A stretch of 13,017 nt of DNA from contig JAZRMK010000060.1 in NCBI GenBank assembly GCA_045647525.1, positions 1 through 13,017 on the forward strand. The letters are read 5' to 3'. Below the pieces are notes generated by a model. The model made no database searches. It was not told the DNA's origin and saw only the letters and a program-made list of their open reading frames with translations. Positions 7,773-13,017 of the stretch are shown one piece after another. The position numbers were made by a program, and so were the translations under genes. Position 1 is the first letter of the stretch; each line of letters opens with the position of its first letter. Source of the stretch: UMGS172 sp045647525 (lineage in GTDB: Bacteria > Bacillota > Clostridia > Oscillospirales > Acutalibacteraceae).

Positions 7773-7801
7773 ATTTTAAATCCTTATTATGTTTAAGTCA
7801 A
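7773..7801 (-). promoter_or_regulatory. Promoter of the lipoprotein gene
   Basis: On the minus strand, TTGACT (7801-7796) is followed by a 17-base spacer and TAAAAT (7778-7773), each five of six matches to consensus. The predicted leader is about 25 bases and holds the ribosome binding site. This promoter is divergent from the one at 7895-7923 in the same 213-base intergenic region. Confidence 0.65.
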
Positions 7802-7894
7802 GTAAATTCCGAACTATAATATATTGTAAGATTAAACCATTTCCATATCTTTGTTAAGAAACTGTAAATTTGCAGTGCAAAATCGTTAATTCAA

Positions 7895-7923
7895 TTTACT
7901 TTTTGAGCGTAATTATGTATAAT
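7895..7923 (+). promoter_or_regulatory. Promoter of the DUF975-like membrane protein gene
   Basis: TTTACT (7895-7900) and a perfect TATAAT (7918-7923) are 17 bases apart. The gene begins at 7956 behind AAAGGAG (7941-7947). A 13-base palindrome, TTTGCAGTGCAAA (7869-7881), lies 13 bases upstream of the -35 element and could be a regulator site. Confidence 0.6.
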
Positions 7924-7955
7924 GCTATTAAGAATTAAGGAAAGGAGAGCGAAGA

Positions 7956-8777
7956 ATGCAACCGACATTTGCCGAAATCAAGAGCGCTGCAAAAAAAGCT
8001 CTTTCGTCGCGCTGGCCCGAGGCAATTATTTTATTGGCATCTCTTTTAGCCGTTTGCCTGCTTAACACACTGTCACAAATGCTTTTGATGAATATTTTTA
8101 AGGTAGATGCAGTCTGGTCACCTTTGCTCCCTGCCGACATTCCCTCTCTCAGTGTAATAGCCAGTATAGGAATAACCGTTTTTTCCGCCGTCTTTTCGCT
8201 TTGTATCACTGCTCCGTTTGCATTAGGCGTTATGAAGTGGTTTTGGTCGATAACGAATGAAAGCAACGCTCAATTAGACGAGATATTCTACTTTTTCAGT
8301 GAAAGCAAACTGTTTTTTAAAGCGGTATTTTTCAACATTATAATATATATAAGGATAATCGTGACGGCTATTATCTGCTTTTTGCCTTACACAATAAGCA
8401 ATTTCTTTTTAAATCCCGATTTTTTTGAACTTATCGGTGCTGAAACTCCTATATTTGTATCTGCGCTTTTTCCTGTTGTGTTGTTCTTTCGCACACTCGG
8501 CGTTATAGCAATACTCTTCTTTTCGGTAAGGTACTCACTTTTTGGAATCGTTTTATTTAAATCCCCTGAGCTTTCTTTGAAACAGTCGTTACGGCTCGCA
8601 TCGAAAATCACAAAAAACGAATCTGCAAGGCTCACCTCTTTTTATTTATCCTTTTTCGGATGGTTGGTTTTATCGCTTGCGATAATCCCACTTATATTCA
8701 CAGGTCCTTACCTTGCGGCTTCCCTCTCGGTTTACGGCAGAGAGATGATAAGAGAGCACGAAACTCCCTTTTCATAA
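7956..8777 (+). CDS. DUF975-like polytopic membrane protein
   Basis: A 273-residue membrane protein of unknown function. Hydrophobic segments lie at about 22-45, 66-92, 122-148, 165-200 (perhaps two passes) and 227-255. The soluble start FAEIKSAAKKALSSRWPEAI (5-24), the segment PELSLKQSLRLASKITKN (204-221) before the last helix, the SFFGWLVL motif (232-239) and the end GPYLAASLSVYGREM (250-264) fit the pattern I associate with DUF975, a family common in Clostridia and Bacilli. AAAGGAG stands eight bases before the ATG. It has its own promoter and is monocistronic as far as visible. No catalytic motif is visible. The family call is from memory of the pattern and is moderately sure; the function is unknown. 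Confidence 0.75.
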   Translation: MQPTFAEIKSAAKKALSSRWPEAIILLASLLAVCLLNTLSQMLLMNIFKVDAVWSPLLPADIPSLSVIASIGITVFSAVFSLCITAPFALGVMKWFWSITNESNAQLDEIFYFFSESKLFFKAVFFNIIIYIRIIVTAIICFLPYTISNFFLNPDFFELIGAETPIFVSALFPVVLFFRTLGVIAILFFSVRYSLFGIVLFKSPELSLKQSLRLASKITKNESARLTSFYLSFFGWLVLSLAIIPLIFTGPYLAASLSVYGREMIREHETPFS

Positions 8778-8778
8778 T

Positions 8779-8834
8779 AAATTTTTAAAAATTTTAAAAA
8801 AAGACTTGCATTTTCAAAAAAGGTGTGGTAATAT
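8779..8834 (+). promoter_or_regulatory. rRNA-type promoter of 5S gene with UP-like element
   Basis: TTGCAT (8806-8811) is separated by 17 bases from TAATAT (8829-8834), and TG at 8826-8827 makes this an extended -10. Just upstream, 8779-8802 is almost pure A/T in runs, like an UP element that contacts the RNA polymerase alpha subunit. Initiation near 8841 would give a short leader containing a small stem (GCAC 8842-8845 with GTGC 8853-8856), probably removed when 5S is matured. Confidence 0.65.
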
Positions 8835-8859
8835 AACCCTCGCACCAATAAAGTGCATA

Positions 8860-8975
8860 GTCGGTGTTGATTGCGGTGAGGGTCCACCTGTTCCCATCCC
8901 GAACACAGAAGTTAAGCTCATTTGCGCCGAAAATACTTGGCTGGTGACGGCCCGGGAAAATAGGTAATGCCGACA
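8860..8975 (+). rRNA. rrf: 5S ribosomal RNA
   Basis: About 116 bases with the 5S pattern: the conserved CCCATCCCGAACACAGAAGTTAAGCTC block near 8897-8921, preceded by GGTCCACCTGTT, and with GCGCCGA at 8925-8931. The terminal helix forms between GTCGGTG (8860-8866) and TGCCGAC (8968-8974), with two wobble pairs. Exact ends are uncertain by one or two bases. It stands alone, between a membrane protein gene and nadB, with its own promoter and terminator; no 16S, 23S or tRNA gene is in the window. Confidence 0.93.
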
Positions 8976-8980
8976 CTAAT

Positions 8981-9020
8981 AAACCGTCTGATTTATCAGA
9001 CGGTTTTTATTATTTTTGTC
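8981..9020 (+). terminator. Intrinsic terminator of the 5S gene
   Basis: A perfect eleven-base-pair stem AAACCGTCTGA/TCAGACGGTTT (8981-8991 with 8996-9006) with loop TTTA is followed by TTATTATTTTTGTC. It begins six bases after the end of the 5S sequence. Confidence 0.9.
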
Positions 9021-9040
9021 TTTTAATTTTTATTTGCTTG

Positions 9041-9049
9041 TGATATAAT
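9041..9049 (+). promoter_or_regulatory. Extended -10 promoter for nadBC
   Basis: TGATATAAT (9041-9049) is a full extended -10 element. The -35 region at the right distance (9021-9026, TTTTAA) is poor, as is common for extended -10 promoters. The leader of about 48 bases runs to the TTG start of nadB. I see no NiaR or NadR operator palindrome in it. Confidence 0.55.
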
Positions 9050-9103
9050 GAAAAAAATATAAGCATTTACCATTAAACCCAAACTTTAAAAGAGGCGATT
9101 CAT

Positions 9104-10549
9104 TTGCGTGACAAGTATGATGTGCTTATAGTCGGTGCAGGTCTTTCGGGACTTTATGCCGCCTATAATCTTGACAGCAGAATAAATGCATTGGTTATCT
9201 GTAAGCGGTCGCTAAGGCTCTGCAATAGCAATCTGGCGCAGGGTGGCGTAGCTGCGGTTCTTGACCTTGAAAATGACAGCTTCGACCTTCATATAAATGA
9301 CACTATGATCGCAGGCGGTCACACTAACCGTCCTGAAGCCGTTGAAGTGCTTGTAAAAGAAGGCCCCGATGACGTTCGCAAAATGATCGAGCTCGGCGCA
9401 GAATTCGACAGTCACGACGGTCATATCCACATGACCCTTGAAGGTGGTCACTGCCGTAATCGTATCGTTCATCACAAAGACACAACCGGCGAAGAACTTA
9501 TGCGCACCATCATTGAGGTGACCGCGAAATTAGATAATGTTGACATTGTCGAAGATGCTTCACTTGCTTTTCTTGATGAAGCCAACAACGGTTACTACGC
9601 TTCGATTTTAAAGGATGGAAAACTGCACACTGTTGCCGCCTCCTATGTCATTATGGCTTCGGGCGGTATCGGTCGCGTTTATAAATACACAACCAACTCA
9701 TCTATTGCAACGGGCGATGGCATATCCATCGCATACGGTCTTGGTGCAAAGATCGAAAATCTTAGTGCTATACAGTTTCACCCGACAGGCTTTGCAGGTG
9801 TTAACTGCCGCGAGCGTTTCCTCATCAGCGAGGCTGTCAGAGGCGAGGGAGCCCACCTTATCAATCACAAGGGCGACCGATTTATGCATCGGTACGATGA
9901 ACGCTTGGAGTTGGCTCCGCGTGATGTTGTTTCTCGCGGTATTATACTTGAATCGCGTAGGACAGGCAGTGACGAATTTTTCCTCGATATTACCCATCGA
10001 GGTCCTGCTTTCATAAAAGAACGTTTCCCGATGATATACGAAAGATGCCTTTCGGAAGGCGTTGATATAACAACCTGTCCTATCCCCATTTTCCCGACCC
10101 ACCATTACCTTATGGGCGGAATAGATGTTGATCTCAATAGCCGCACCAGAATAAACCGTCTTTACGCTGTCGGCGAATGTTCCCACACAGGTGTTCACGG
10201 TAGAAATCGATTGGCTTCCAATTCACTTTTGGAGGCGCTCGTTTTCGGACGTCGCGCCGCAGAAGACATCAACCGCAGTTTCAACGACACCTCTGTATGC
10301 GGAACGGCACCCACTCGTAACATCGAAGGTGCACCTATGCCAATCGGCACCAGAACCAAAATCCGCGAAATTATGCAGAAGAGCCATTTTGTTCTTCCCA
10401 ATCCCGAAGCGGTGCGAAAAAATCTCCATGAGGTTGAGGAAATCGCAACAAGGCTTAACCGCAACGTATTTTCTATCACTAATGATTATCTCGAAGCGCG
10501 CAGTTTGGCAACCATTGCTTCGATAGTATTAAAGGAGGTCTCACAATAA
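9104..10549 (+). CDS. nadB: L-aspartate oxidase
   Basis: A 481-residue FAD-dependent flavoprotein that oxidises L-aspartate to iminoaspartate, the first step of de novo NAD synthesis. DVLIVGAGLSGLYAA (6-20) is the FAD-binding Rossmann motif, and SNLAQGGVAA (42-51) follows. HPTG (226-229) and SEAVRGEGA (242-250) line the active site, APRDVV (271-276) carries the conserved arginine 273, THHYLMGG (332-339) the conserved histidines, and GECSHTGVHGRNRLASNSLLE (357-377) the second FAD-contact region. The start is TTG, with AGAGG (9091-9095) eight bases upstream and no better in-frame ATG. The gene overlaps nadC by one base (TAATG), so translation is probably coupled. Fumarate reductase flavoproteins are related, but the nadC neighbour and the THHYLMGG pattern settle it. 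It is somewhat short at the C-terminal helical end compared with the E. coli enzyme. Confidence 0.95.
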   Translation: MRDKYDVLIVGAGLSGLYAAYNLDSRINALVICKRSLRLCNSNLAQGGVAAVLDLENDSFDLHINDTMIAGGHTNRPEAVEVLVKEGPDDVRKMIELGAEFDSHDGHIHMTLEGGHCRNRIVHHKDTTGEELMRTIIEVTAKLDNVDIVEDASLAFLDEANNGYYASILKDGKLHTVAASYVIMASGGIGRVYKYTTNSSIATGDGISIAYGLGAKIENLSAIQFHPTGFAGVNCRERFLISEAVRGEGAHLINHKGDRFMHRYDERLELAPRDVVSRGIILESRRTGSDEFFLDITHRGPAFIKERFPMIYERCLSEGVDITTCPIPIFPTHHYLMGGIDVDLNSRTRINRLYAVGECSHTGVHGRNRLASNSLLEALVFGRRAAEDINRSFNDTSVCGTAPTRNIEGAPMPIGTRTKIREIMQKSHFVLPNPEAVRKNLHEVEEIATRLNRNVFSITNDYLEARSLATIASIVLKEVSQ

Positions 10550-11379
10550 TGCTTCAATTTTATGTAGATGACATTATCAAAAAGGCGCTTTTAGAGGATA
10601 TTAACTATATTGATATGGCAGCCGATAACGTTCTCGGTGACGATGACGTATCCAAAGCAAAATTCTTAGCAAAGGATTCGGGTACTCTTTGCGGTATCGA
10701 TGTAGCACTCAGGGTTTTCGAACTTTTGGGTGACTTTAAAATGTCCAAATATATGAACGACGGTGACCGCGTTAAAAAGGGTGATATAATCGCCGAAATC
10801 GAGGGCCCCACAAAATTGCTCTTAAAGGGTGAACGTACCGCGTTAAACCTTATTCAGCACATGTCCGGCATTGCCACTATGACATCGACTGCCGCCGACT
10901 TGATAAAGGGTACCAAAGCCACCGTTACCGACACAAGAAAGACCCTGCCCGGACTTCGTGCATTGCAGAAGTATGCAGTTACCTGTGGTGGCGGCAAAAA
11001 TCACCGCTTTAATTTAAGCGATGCCGCTATGCTTAAAGATAATCATATTGATGCCTGCGGAAGCATTACCAAGGCAGTAGAGATTTTAAGGTCAAAGATC
11101 GGTCACACTGTGAAGATTGAGGTTGAAACCAGAACATTAGATGAGGTCAAAGAAGCTCTTGCAACCGGTTGCGAAATAATTATGCTTGACAATATGGACT
11201 GCGAAACAATGAAAAAAGCAGTCGAGATGACAAACGGCAAAGCACTCTTAGAGGCTTCGGGCAATATCACCAGTGAAACCATACGTCCCGTTGCAGAAAC
11301 AGGTGTTGATATAATTTCTATCGGTGCTCTTACCCACTCGGTAAAAGCGTTCGACATTTCTCTTAAAATCAGCAAATAA
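10549..11379 (+). CDS. nadC: Nicotinate-nucleotide pyrophosphorylase (quinolinate phosphoribosyltransferase)
   Basis: A 276-residue enzyme that converts quinolinate and PRPP to nicotinate mononucleotide, CO2 and pyrophosphate. RTALNLIQHMSGIAT (96-110), TDTRKTLPGLR (127-137), the GGGKNHRFNLSDAAMLKDNH block (147-166) and VETRT (192-196) contain the basic residues that bind the two substrates. IMLDNM (211-216) and EASGNI (235-240) complete the barrel. Length is normal. AAAGGAGG (10531-10538) lies within the end of nadB, ten bases before the ATG. NadA, which makes quinolinate from the NadB product, is not encoded between the two genes or elsewhere in the window. No terminator is visible after the stop; the promoter of the next gene begins ten bases later. 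Confidence 0.96.
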   Translation: MLQFYVDDIIKKALLEDINYIDMAADNVLGDDDVSKAKFLAKDSGTLCGIDVALRVFELLGDFKMSKYMNDGDRVKKGDIIAEIEGPTKLLLKGERTALNLIQHMSGIATMTSTAADLIKGTKATVTDTRKTLPGLRALQKYAVTCGGGKNHRFNLSDAAMLKDNHIDACGSITKAVEILRSKIGHTVKIEVETRTLDEVKEALATGCEIIMLDNMDCETMKKAVEMTNGKALLEASGNITSETIRPVAETGVDIISIGALTHSVKAFDISLKISK

Positions 11380-11388
11380 CTTTTATCC

Positions 11389-11417
11389 TTTACATATTAT
11401 AAAAAATGTGATAATAT
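11389..11417 (+). promoter_or_regulatory. Promoter of the small conserved protein gene
   Basis: TTTACA (11389-11394), a 17-base spacer and TAATAT (11412-11417) preceded by TG at 11409-11410 form a strong extended -10 promoter. It starts only ten bases after the nadC stop, so the next gene can be expressed on its own, with possible readthrough from nadBC. Confidence 0.7.
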
Positions 11418-11447
11418 GTTCTATATTCAAGAAACGGAGTGAATGAA

Positions 11448-11726
11448 ATGGCTGAATTTTTGACATATAAGGGCAAGCCTATGGTTCGCAAGGGCGACAC
11501 TATTTACTATGGCAACACCGAAGAAAAGTTCATCATTATGATGACCATAAAGTCTACAACTAAGATTGGCGGCGAAGATGTTGCCGATAAAGTTTCGATT
11601 CAGTTGCTTAAAAGCGATCCCGATTTAGATCTTAAGGACAGAGTAGTAAAGAGCAGCGAAAGAAGCGGCCTTTACAACGCAATGGATGTCGCGGCTGTCT
11701 GGCTCGACCGCGCACTTAAAGGTTAA
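11448..11726 (+). CDS. Small conserved protein of unknown function
   Basis: A 92-residue soluble protein with no signal peptide or membrane segment. It opens MAEFLTYKGKPMVRKGDTIYYG and continues with an alternating hydrophobic pattern (EKFIIMMTIKST at 26-37), which suggests a small beta-rich domain, then a charged stretch (about 58-75) and a helical end DVAAVWLDRALKG. GGAG (11436-11439) is eight bases upstream of ATG 11448; a GTG at 11439 would overlap that site and was rejected. From memory it resembles small uncharacterised proteins common in gut Clostridia, but I cannot name the family. There are no cysteines or histidines, so metal binding or a catalytic triad is unlikely. The gene has its own promoter and terminator, and codon use looks like that of its neighbours, so I regard it as a real gene. 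Confidence 0.85.
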   Translation: MAEFLTYKGKPMVRKGDTIYYGNTEEKFIIMMTIKSTTKIGGEDVADKVSIQLLKSDPDLDLKDRVVKSSERSGLYNAMDVAAVWLDRALKG

Positions 11727-11776
11727 TTAAAAATAAAAAAGGACCTTGCCGTAAGAGTCGTACTCTAAAGGACAGT

Positions 11777-11820
11777 AAAAAAAGAAGCACGAAAATTTCG
11801 TGCTTCTTTTAATTTTGTCT
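11777..11820. terminator. Bidirectional terminator between small protein gene and PAP2 gene
   Basis: A perfect stem of at least twelve base pairs, AAAAGAAGCACG/CGTGCTTCTTTT (11780-11791 with 11799-11810), extends by two more A-T pairs into the loop. It is followed by AATTTTGTCT on the plus strand, and seven A residues at 11777-11783 give a U-tract on the minus strand. It can stop both converging transcripts, although it lies 53 and 110 bases from the two stop codons. Confidence 0.85.
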
Positions 11821-11828
11821 TACACCGT

Positions 11829-11865
11829 AACAAGCAGGGAAAATGTATATCATTTTCCACTTGTT
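11829..11865. repeat. Imperfect inverted repeat downstream of the PAP2 gene
   Basis: AACAAG (11829-11834) and GGAAAATG (11838-11845) pair with CATTTTCC (11851-11858) and CTTGTT (11860-11865), giving 14 base pairs with one asymmetric bulge and a five-base loop. No U-tract follows on either strand, so it is not a normal terminator. It could stabilise the 3' end of the PAP2 transcript or be a copy of a dispersed repeat. The rest of the 194-base intergenic region holds the terminator at 11777-11820 and a short element at 11741-11774. Confidence 0.5.
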
Positions 11866-11920
11866 AGGAGAACCTAAACCCCTTTTCTAAACAAACATCA
11901 TCTATTCGATAAATTATAGT

Positions 11921-12571
11921 TTACCCAACTTCCAAACCGATAATAGCACGATACAGCATTACAAGTCCTGCGCTTAGTAACGTACCGCCCACAATATCCG
12001 TGAACCAATGTACGCCGGAAACAAGTCTGCCAATTACCATAAAGATTATAAATACGATGATTGTAACAGCAACGATATTACGGAGCACTTTGTTCTTTAT
12101 GCGACTACCCAATTGCATTATAGCCGTAGGCATAACGCACATTACCAGCACCGTTGTGGAGGACGGATAGGATGCTTCCAAATATCCGTTTATCAGAACC
12201 GGCCGGTAATTGATTACCACGCTTTCGAAAAATAAATAGGCGGCAATCGTGACTATATAAAACCCGCCCAAAATAAGAATGTTGTGATCCACCTTGCGTA
12301 TGCTTTTTCGCACGATCCACTGCACGAGTCCAAGTGTACCAAATCCCATACACACAAAGATAGGCACAAGTCCGAGCCAATCCGTTATGTTATAAAGTTC
12401 CCAATGCACGCCCGTCAGATTATGGACAAAACCATTAATGCCAGCAAATCCCACAGATGAACCTTGTGGGCCAATTGCACGGAAATCCACAAAGCAAATT
12501 GCCACCGTCCATAGCACAAACGCTGTAAGCAAACACATTGGAGCGATAAAGCTTTTTCTAATTCTTTTCAT
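11921..12571 (-). CDS. PAP2-like membrane phosphatase with altered catalytic motifs
   Basis: A 216-residue membrane protein with hydrophobic segments at about 8-29, 64-86, 97-117, 140-153, 165-181 and 194-211, the six-helix plan of the PAP2 superfamily of lipid and polyprenyl phosphatases. The third signature is intact: R182, then SGVH with H188 and WFTD with D192. The second reads YPSSTT (135-140), so the usual PSGH histidine is threonine. In the first (KX6RP), RP is present at 123-124 but the lysine position is E116. ATG 12571 follows a sequence with AAAGGATGG and gives a normal membrane start; an in-frame GTG-type extension to 12619 is hydrophilic and unsupported. Substrate is unknown: undecaprenyl pyrophosphate or phosphatidate phosphatases are possible. 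Activity may be altered or lost. Confidence 0.75.
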   Translation of the reverse strand: MKRIRKSFIAPMCLLTAFVLWTVAICFVDFRAIGPQGSSVGFAGINGFVHNLTGVHWELYNITDWLGLVPIFVCMGFGTLGLVQWIVRKSIRKVDHNILILGGFYIVTIAAYLFFESVVINYRPVLINGYLEASYPSSTTVLVMCVMPTAIMQLGSRIKNKVLRNIVAVTIIVFIIFMVIGRLVSGVHWFTDIVGGTLLSAGLVMLYRAIIGLEVG

Positions 12572-12603
12572 TTTTCTACCATCCTTTGGGTTTGTATTTA
12601 GGA

Positions 12604-12631
12604 TTTCACCTGAATACAAGTTTAGGTGAAA
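12604..12631. promoter_or_regulatory. Inverted repeat in the PAP2 leader or promoter
   Basis: Perfect eight-base arms TTTCACCT (12604-12611) and AGGTGAAA (12624-12631) flank a twelve-base spacer, 33 bases upstream of the PAP2 start. This may be an operator for a dimeric regulator overlapping the promoter, for which only a weak candidate (TTCATT-17-TATTCA on the minus strand) is visible. Or it may be a hairpin in the 5' leader. Confidence 0.4.
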
Positions 12632-12664
12632 ACAATGAAAAATGAAAGAATTTAGCCGTCACAT

Positions 12665-12687
12665 CAATGATACGTTTCGTATCATTG
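12665..12687. repeat. Perfect palindrome at the end of the upstream membrane gene
   Basis: Ten-base arms CAATGATACG and CGTATCATTG enclose TTT. The TGA stop of the edge gene (12684-12682) lies inside one arm. On the minus strand no U-tract follows, so it is a poor terminator for that gene. On the plus strand CCTTTTTATC follows, but no plus-strand gene leads into it. It could be an operator for the PAP2 gene, which starts 93 bases downstream. Confidence 0.5.
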
Positions 12688-13017
12688 CCTTTTTATCATC
12701 ATAAGTGCCTTGATAATCAAAAATGCAAATACAAATACCGCTGCATAGGGTTGCTGACTTACAATGAAAATGCATACTCCTACGGCACTTAACACCAGCG
12801 ATAAAATGCTCTTGCTCTGACGCCAAAGTCTTTGACGGAAGTTTTGTAGGGCAAGAGTTATAATGCCCAACACTATCATAATAGCCACAAATGCAATATA
12901 CGCTGTTTTTAGGTACGGCTGAACTTCAATCAAAGCAAGGAGAGATACCTCTCTGATAACGCCATCCGCTTCTTGACCGAAGAAAGGTAAAAATAGCAAC
13001 AATGCCATACCACAGTC
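12682..13017 (-). CDS. Membrane protein of unknown function, partial at window edge
   Basis: The frame is open to the window edge, so the gene is probably cut. The first in-frame ATG is at 13008, but the bases before it (GACTGTGGT) hold no ribosome binding site, and it would cut through a hydrophobic segment (MALLLFLPFF), which suggests the true start is outside. Of the visible 111 residues, counting from that methionine, membrane segments lie at about 1-10 (partial), 34-54, 67-84 and 86-104. Between the first two is a soluble loop of about 22 residues, and RQRLWRQSK (58-66) makes a basic turn. No known family is recognised. It is codirectional with the PAP2 gene and 110 bases upstream of it; whether they share a transcript is unclear. 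Confidence 0.65.
   Translation of the reverse strand, partial: DCGMALLLFLPFFGQEADGVIREVSLLALIEVQPYLKTAYIAFVAIMIVLGIITLALQNFRQRLWRQSKSILSLVLSAVGVCIFIVSQQPYAAVFVFAFLIIKALMMIKRQ

Noticed and set aside
8794..8976. Minus-strand open frame of 60 codons
   Set aside because: It is the antisense of the 5S rRNA gene and its promoter, with no ribosome binding site.
9020..9103. Possible NiaR/NadR operator upstream of nadB
   Set aside because: No palindrome of the expected TGACA/TGTC type is present in the leader or promoter.
1..13017. CRISPR array, transposon, prophage or defence island
   Set aside because: I saw no regularly spaced repeats, transposase, integrase or phage-like genes; the window is mostly core metabolism and housekeeping.

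Overview
The window reads as a chromosomal segment from a moderately AT-rich Gram-positive anaerobe, most likely an uncultured member of Clostridia (Bacillota), possibly near Oscillospirales. This rests on gene content and order (argC-J-B-D-F, nadB-nadC, a DUF975-like membrane protein, a small conserved protein of clostridial type), strong purine-rich ribosome binding sites, extended -10 promoters and U-rich intrinsic terminators. The lineage is inference; there is no 16S gene here.

Layout. Positions 192-1517 (+) encode a CNNM/CorC-type membrane protein with a CBS pair, behind a near-consensus promoter. A shared bidirectional terminator separates it from the arginine operon, read on the minus strand from 6678 down to 1565 as argC-argJ-argB-argD-argF. 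All five genes are tightly packed (gaps of 15, 17 and 4 bases, then an ATGA overlap). Upstream of argC lie a promoter and two abutting palindromes, one a candidate ARG box and the other a likely terminator for the next gene, a lone lipoprotein substrate-binding protein (6855-7742, -). It is divergent from a DUF975-like polytopic membrane protein (7956-8777, +). Next comes a free-standing 5S rRNA gene with its own UP-like element, promoter and terminator, then nadB-nadC (9104-11379, +) and a 92-residue conserved small protein with its own promoter (11448-11726, +). A second bidirectional terminator separates these from a minus-strand PAP2-type membrane protein (11921-12571), which follows a membrane protein cut by the window edge.

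How the genes work together. The arg operon encodes ornithine synthesis through the acetyl-recycling route: ArgJ both supplies acetylglutamate and releases ornithine, so ArgA and ArgE are not required. ArgF then makes citrulline. ArgB carries the N-terminal helix typical of arginine-inhibited enzymes, which suggests feedback control, while the palindromes upstream of argC suggest transcriptional control. NadB and NadC are the first and third steps of de novo NAD synthesis from aspartate; NadA is not in the window.

I found no CRISPR array, transposon, phage gene, tRNA, toxin-antitoxin or defence system. Most of the window is core metabolism. The points most worth a second look are the PAP2 protein with two altered catalytic positions, the orphan 5S gene, the double palindrome upstream of argC, and the operator-like repeats upstream of the PAP2 gene.
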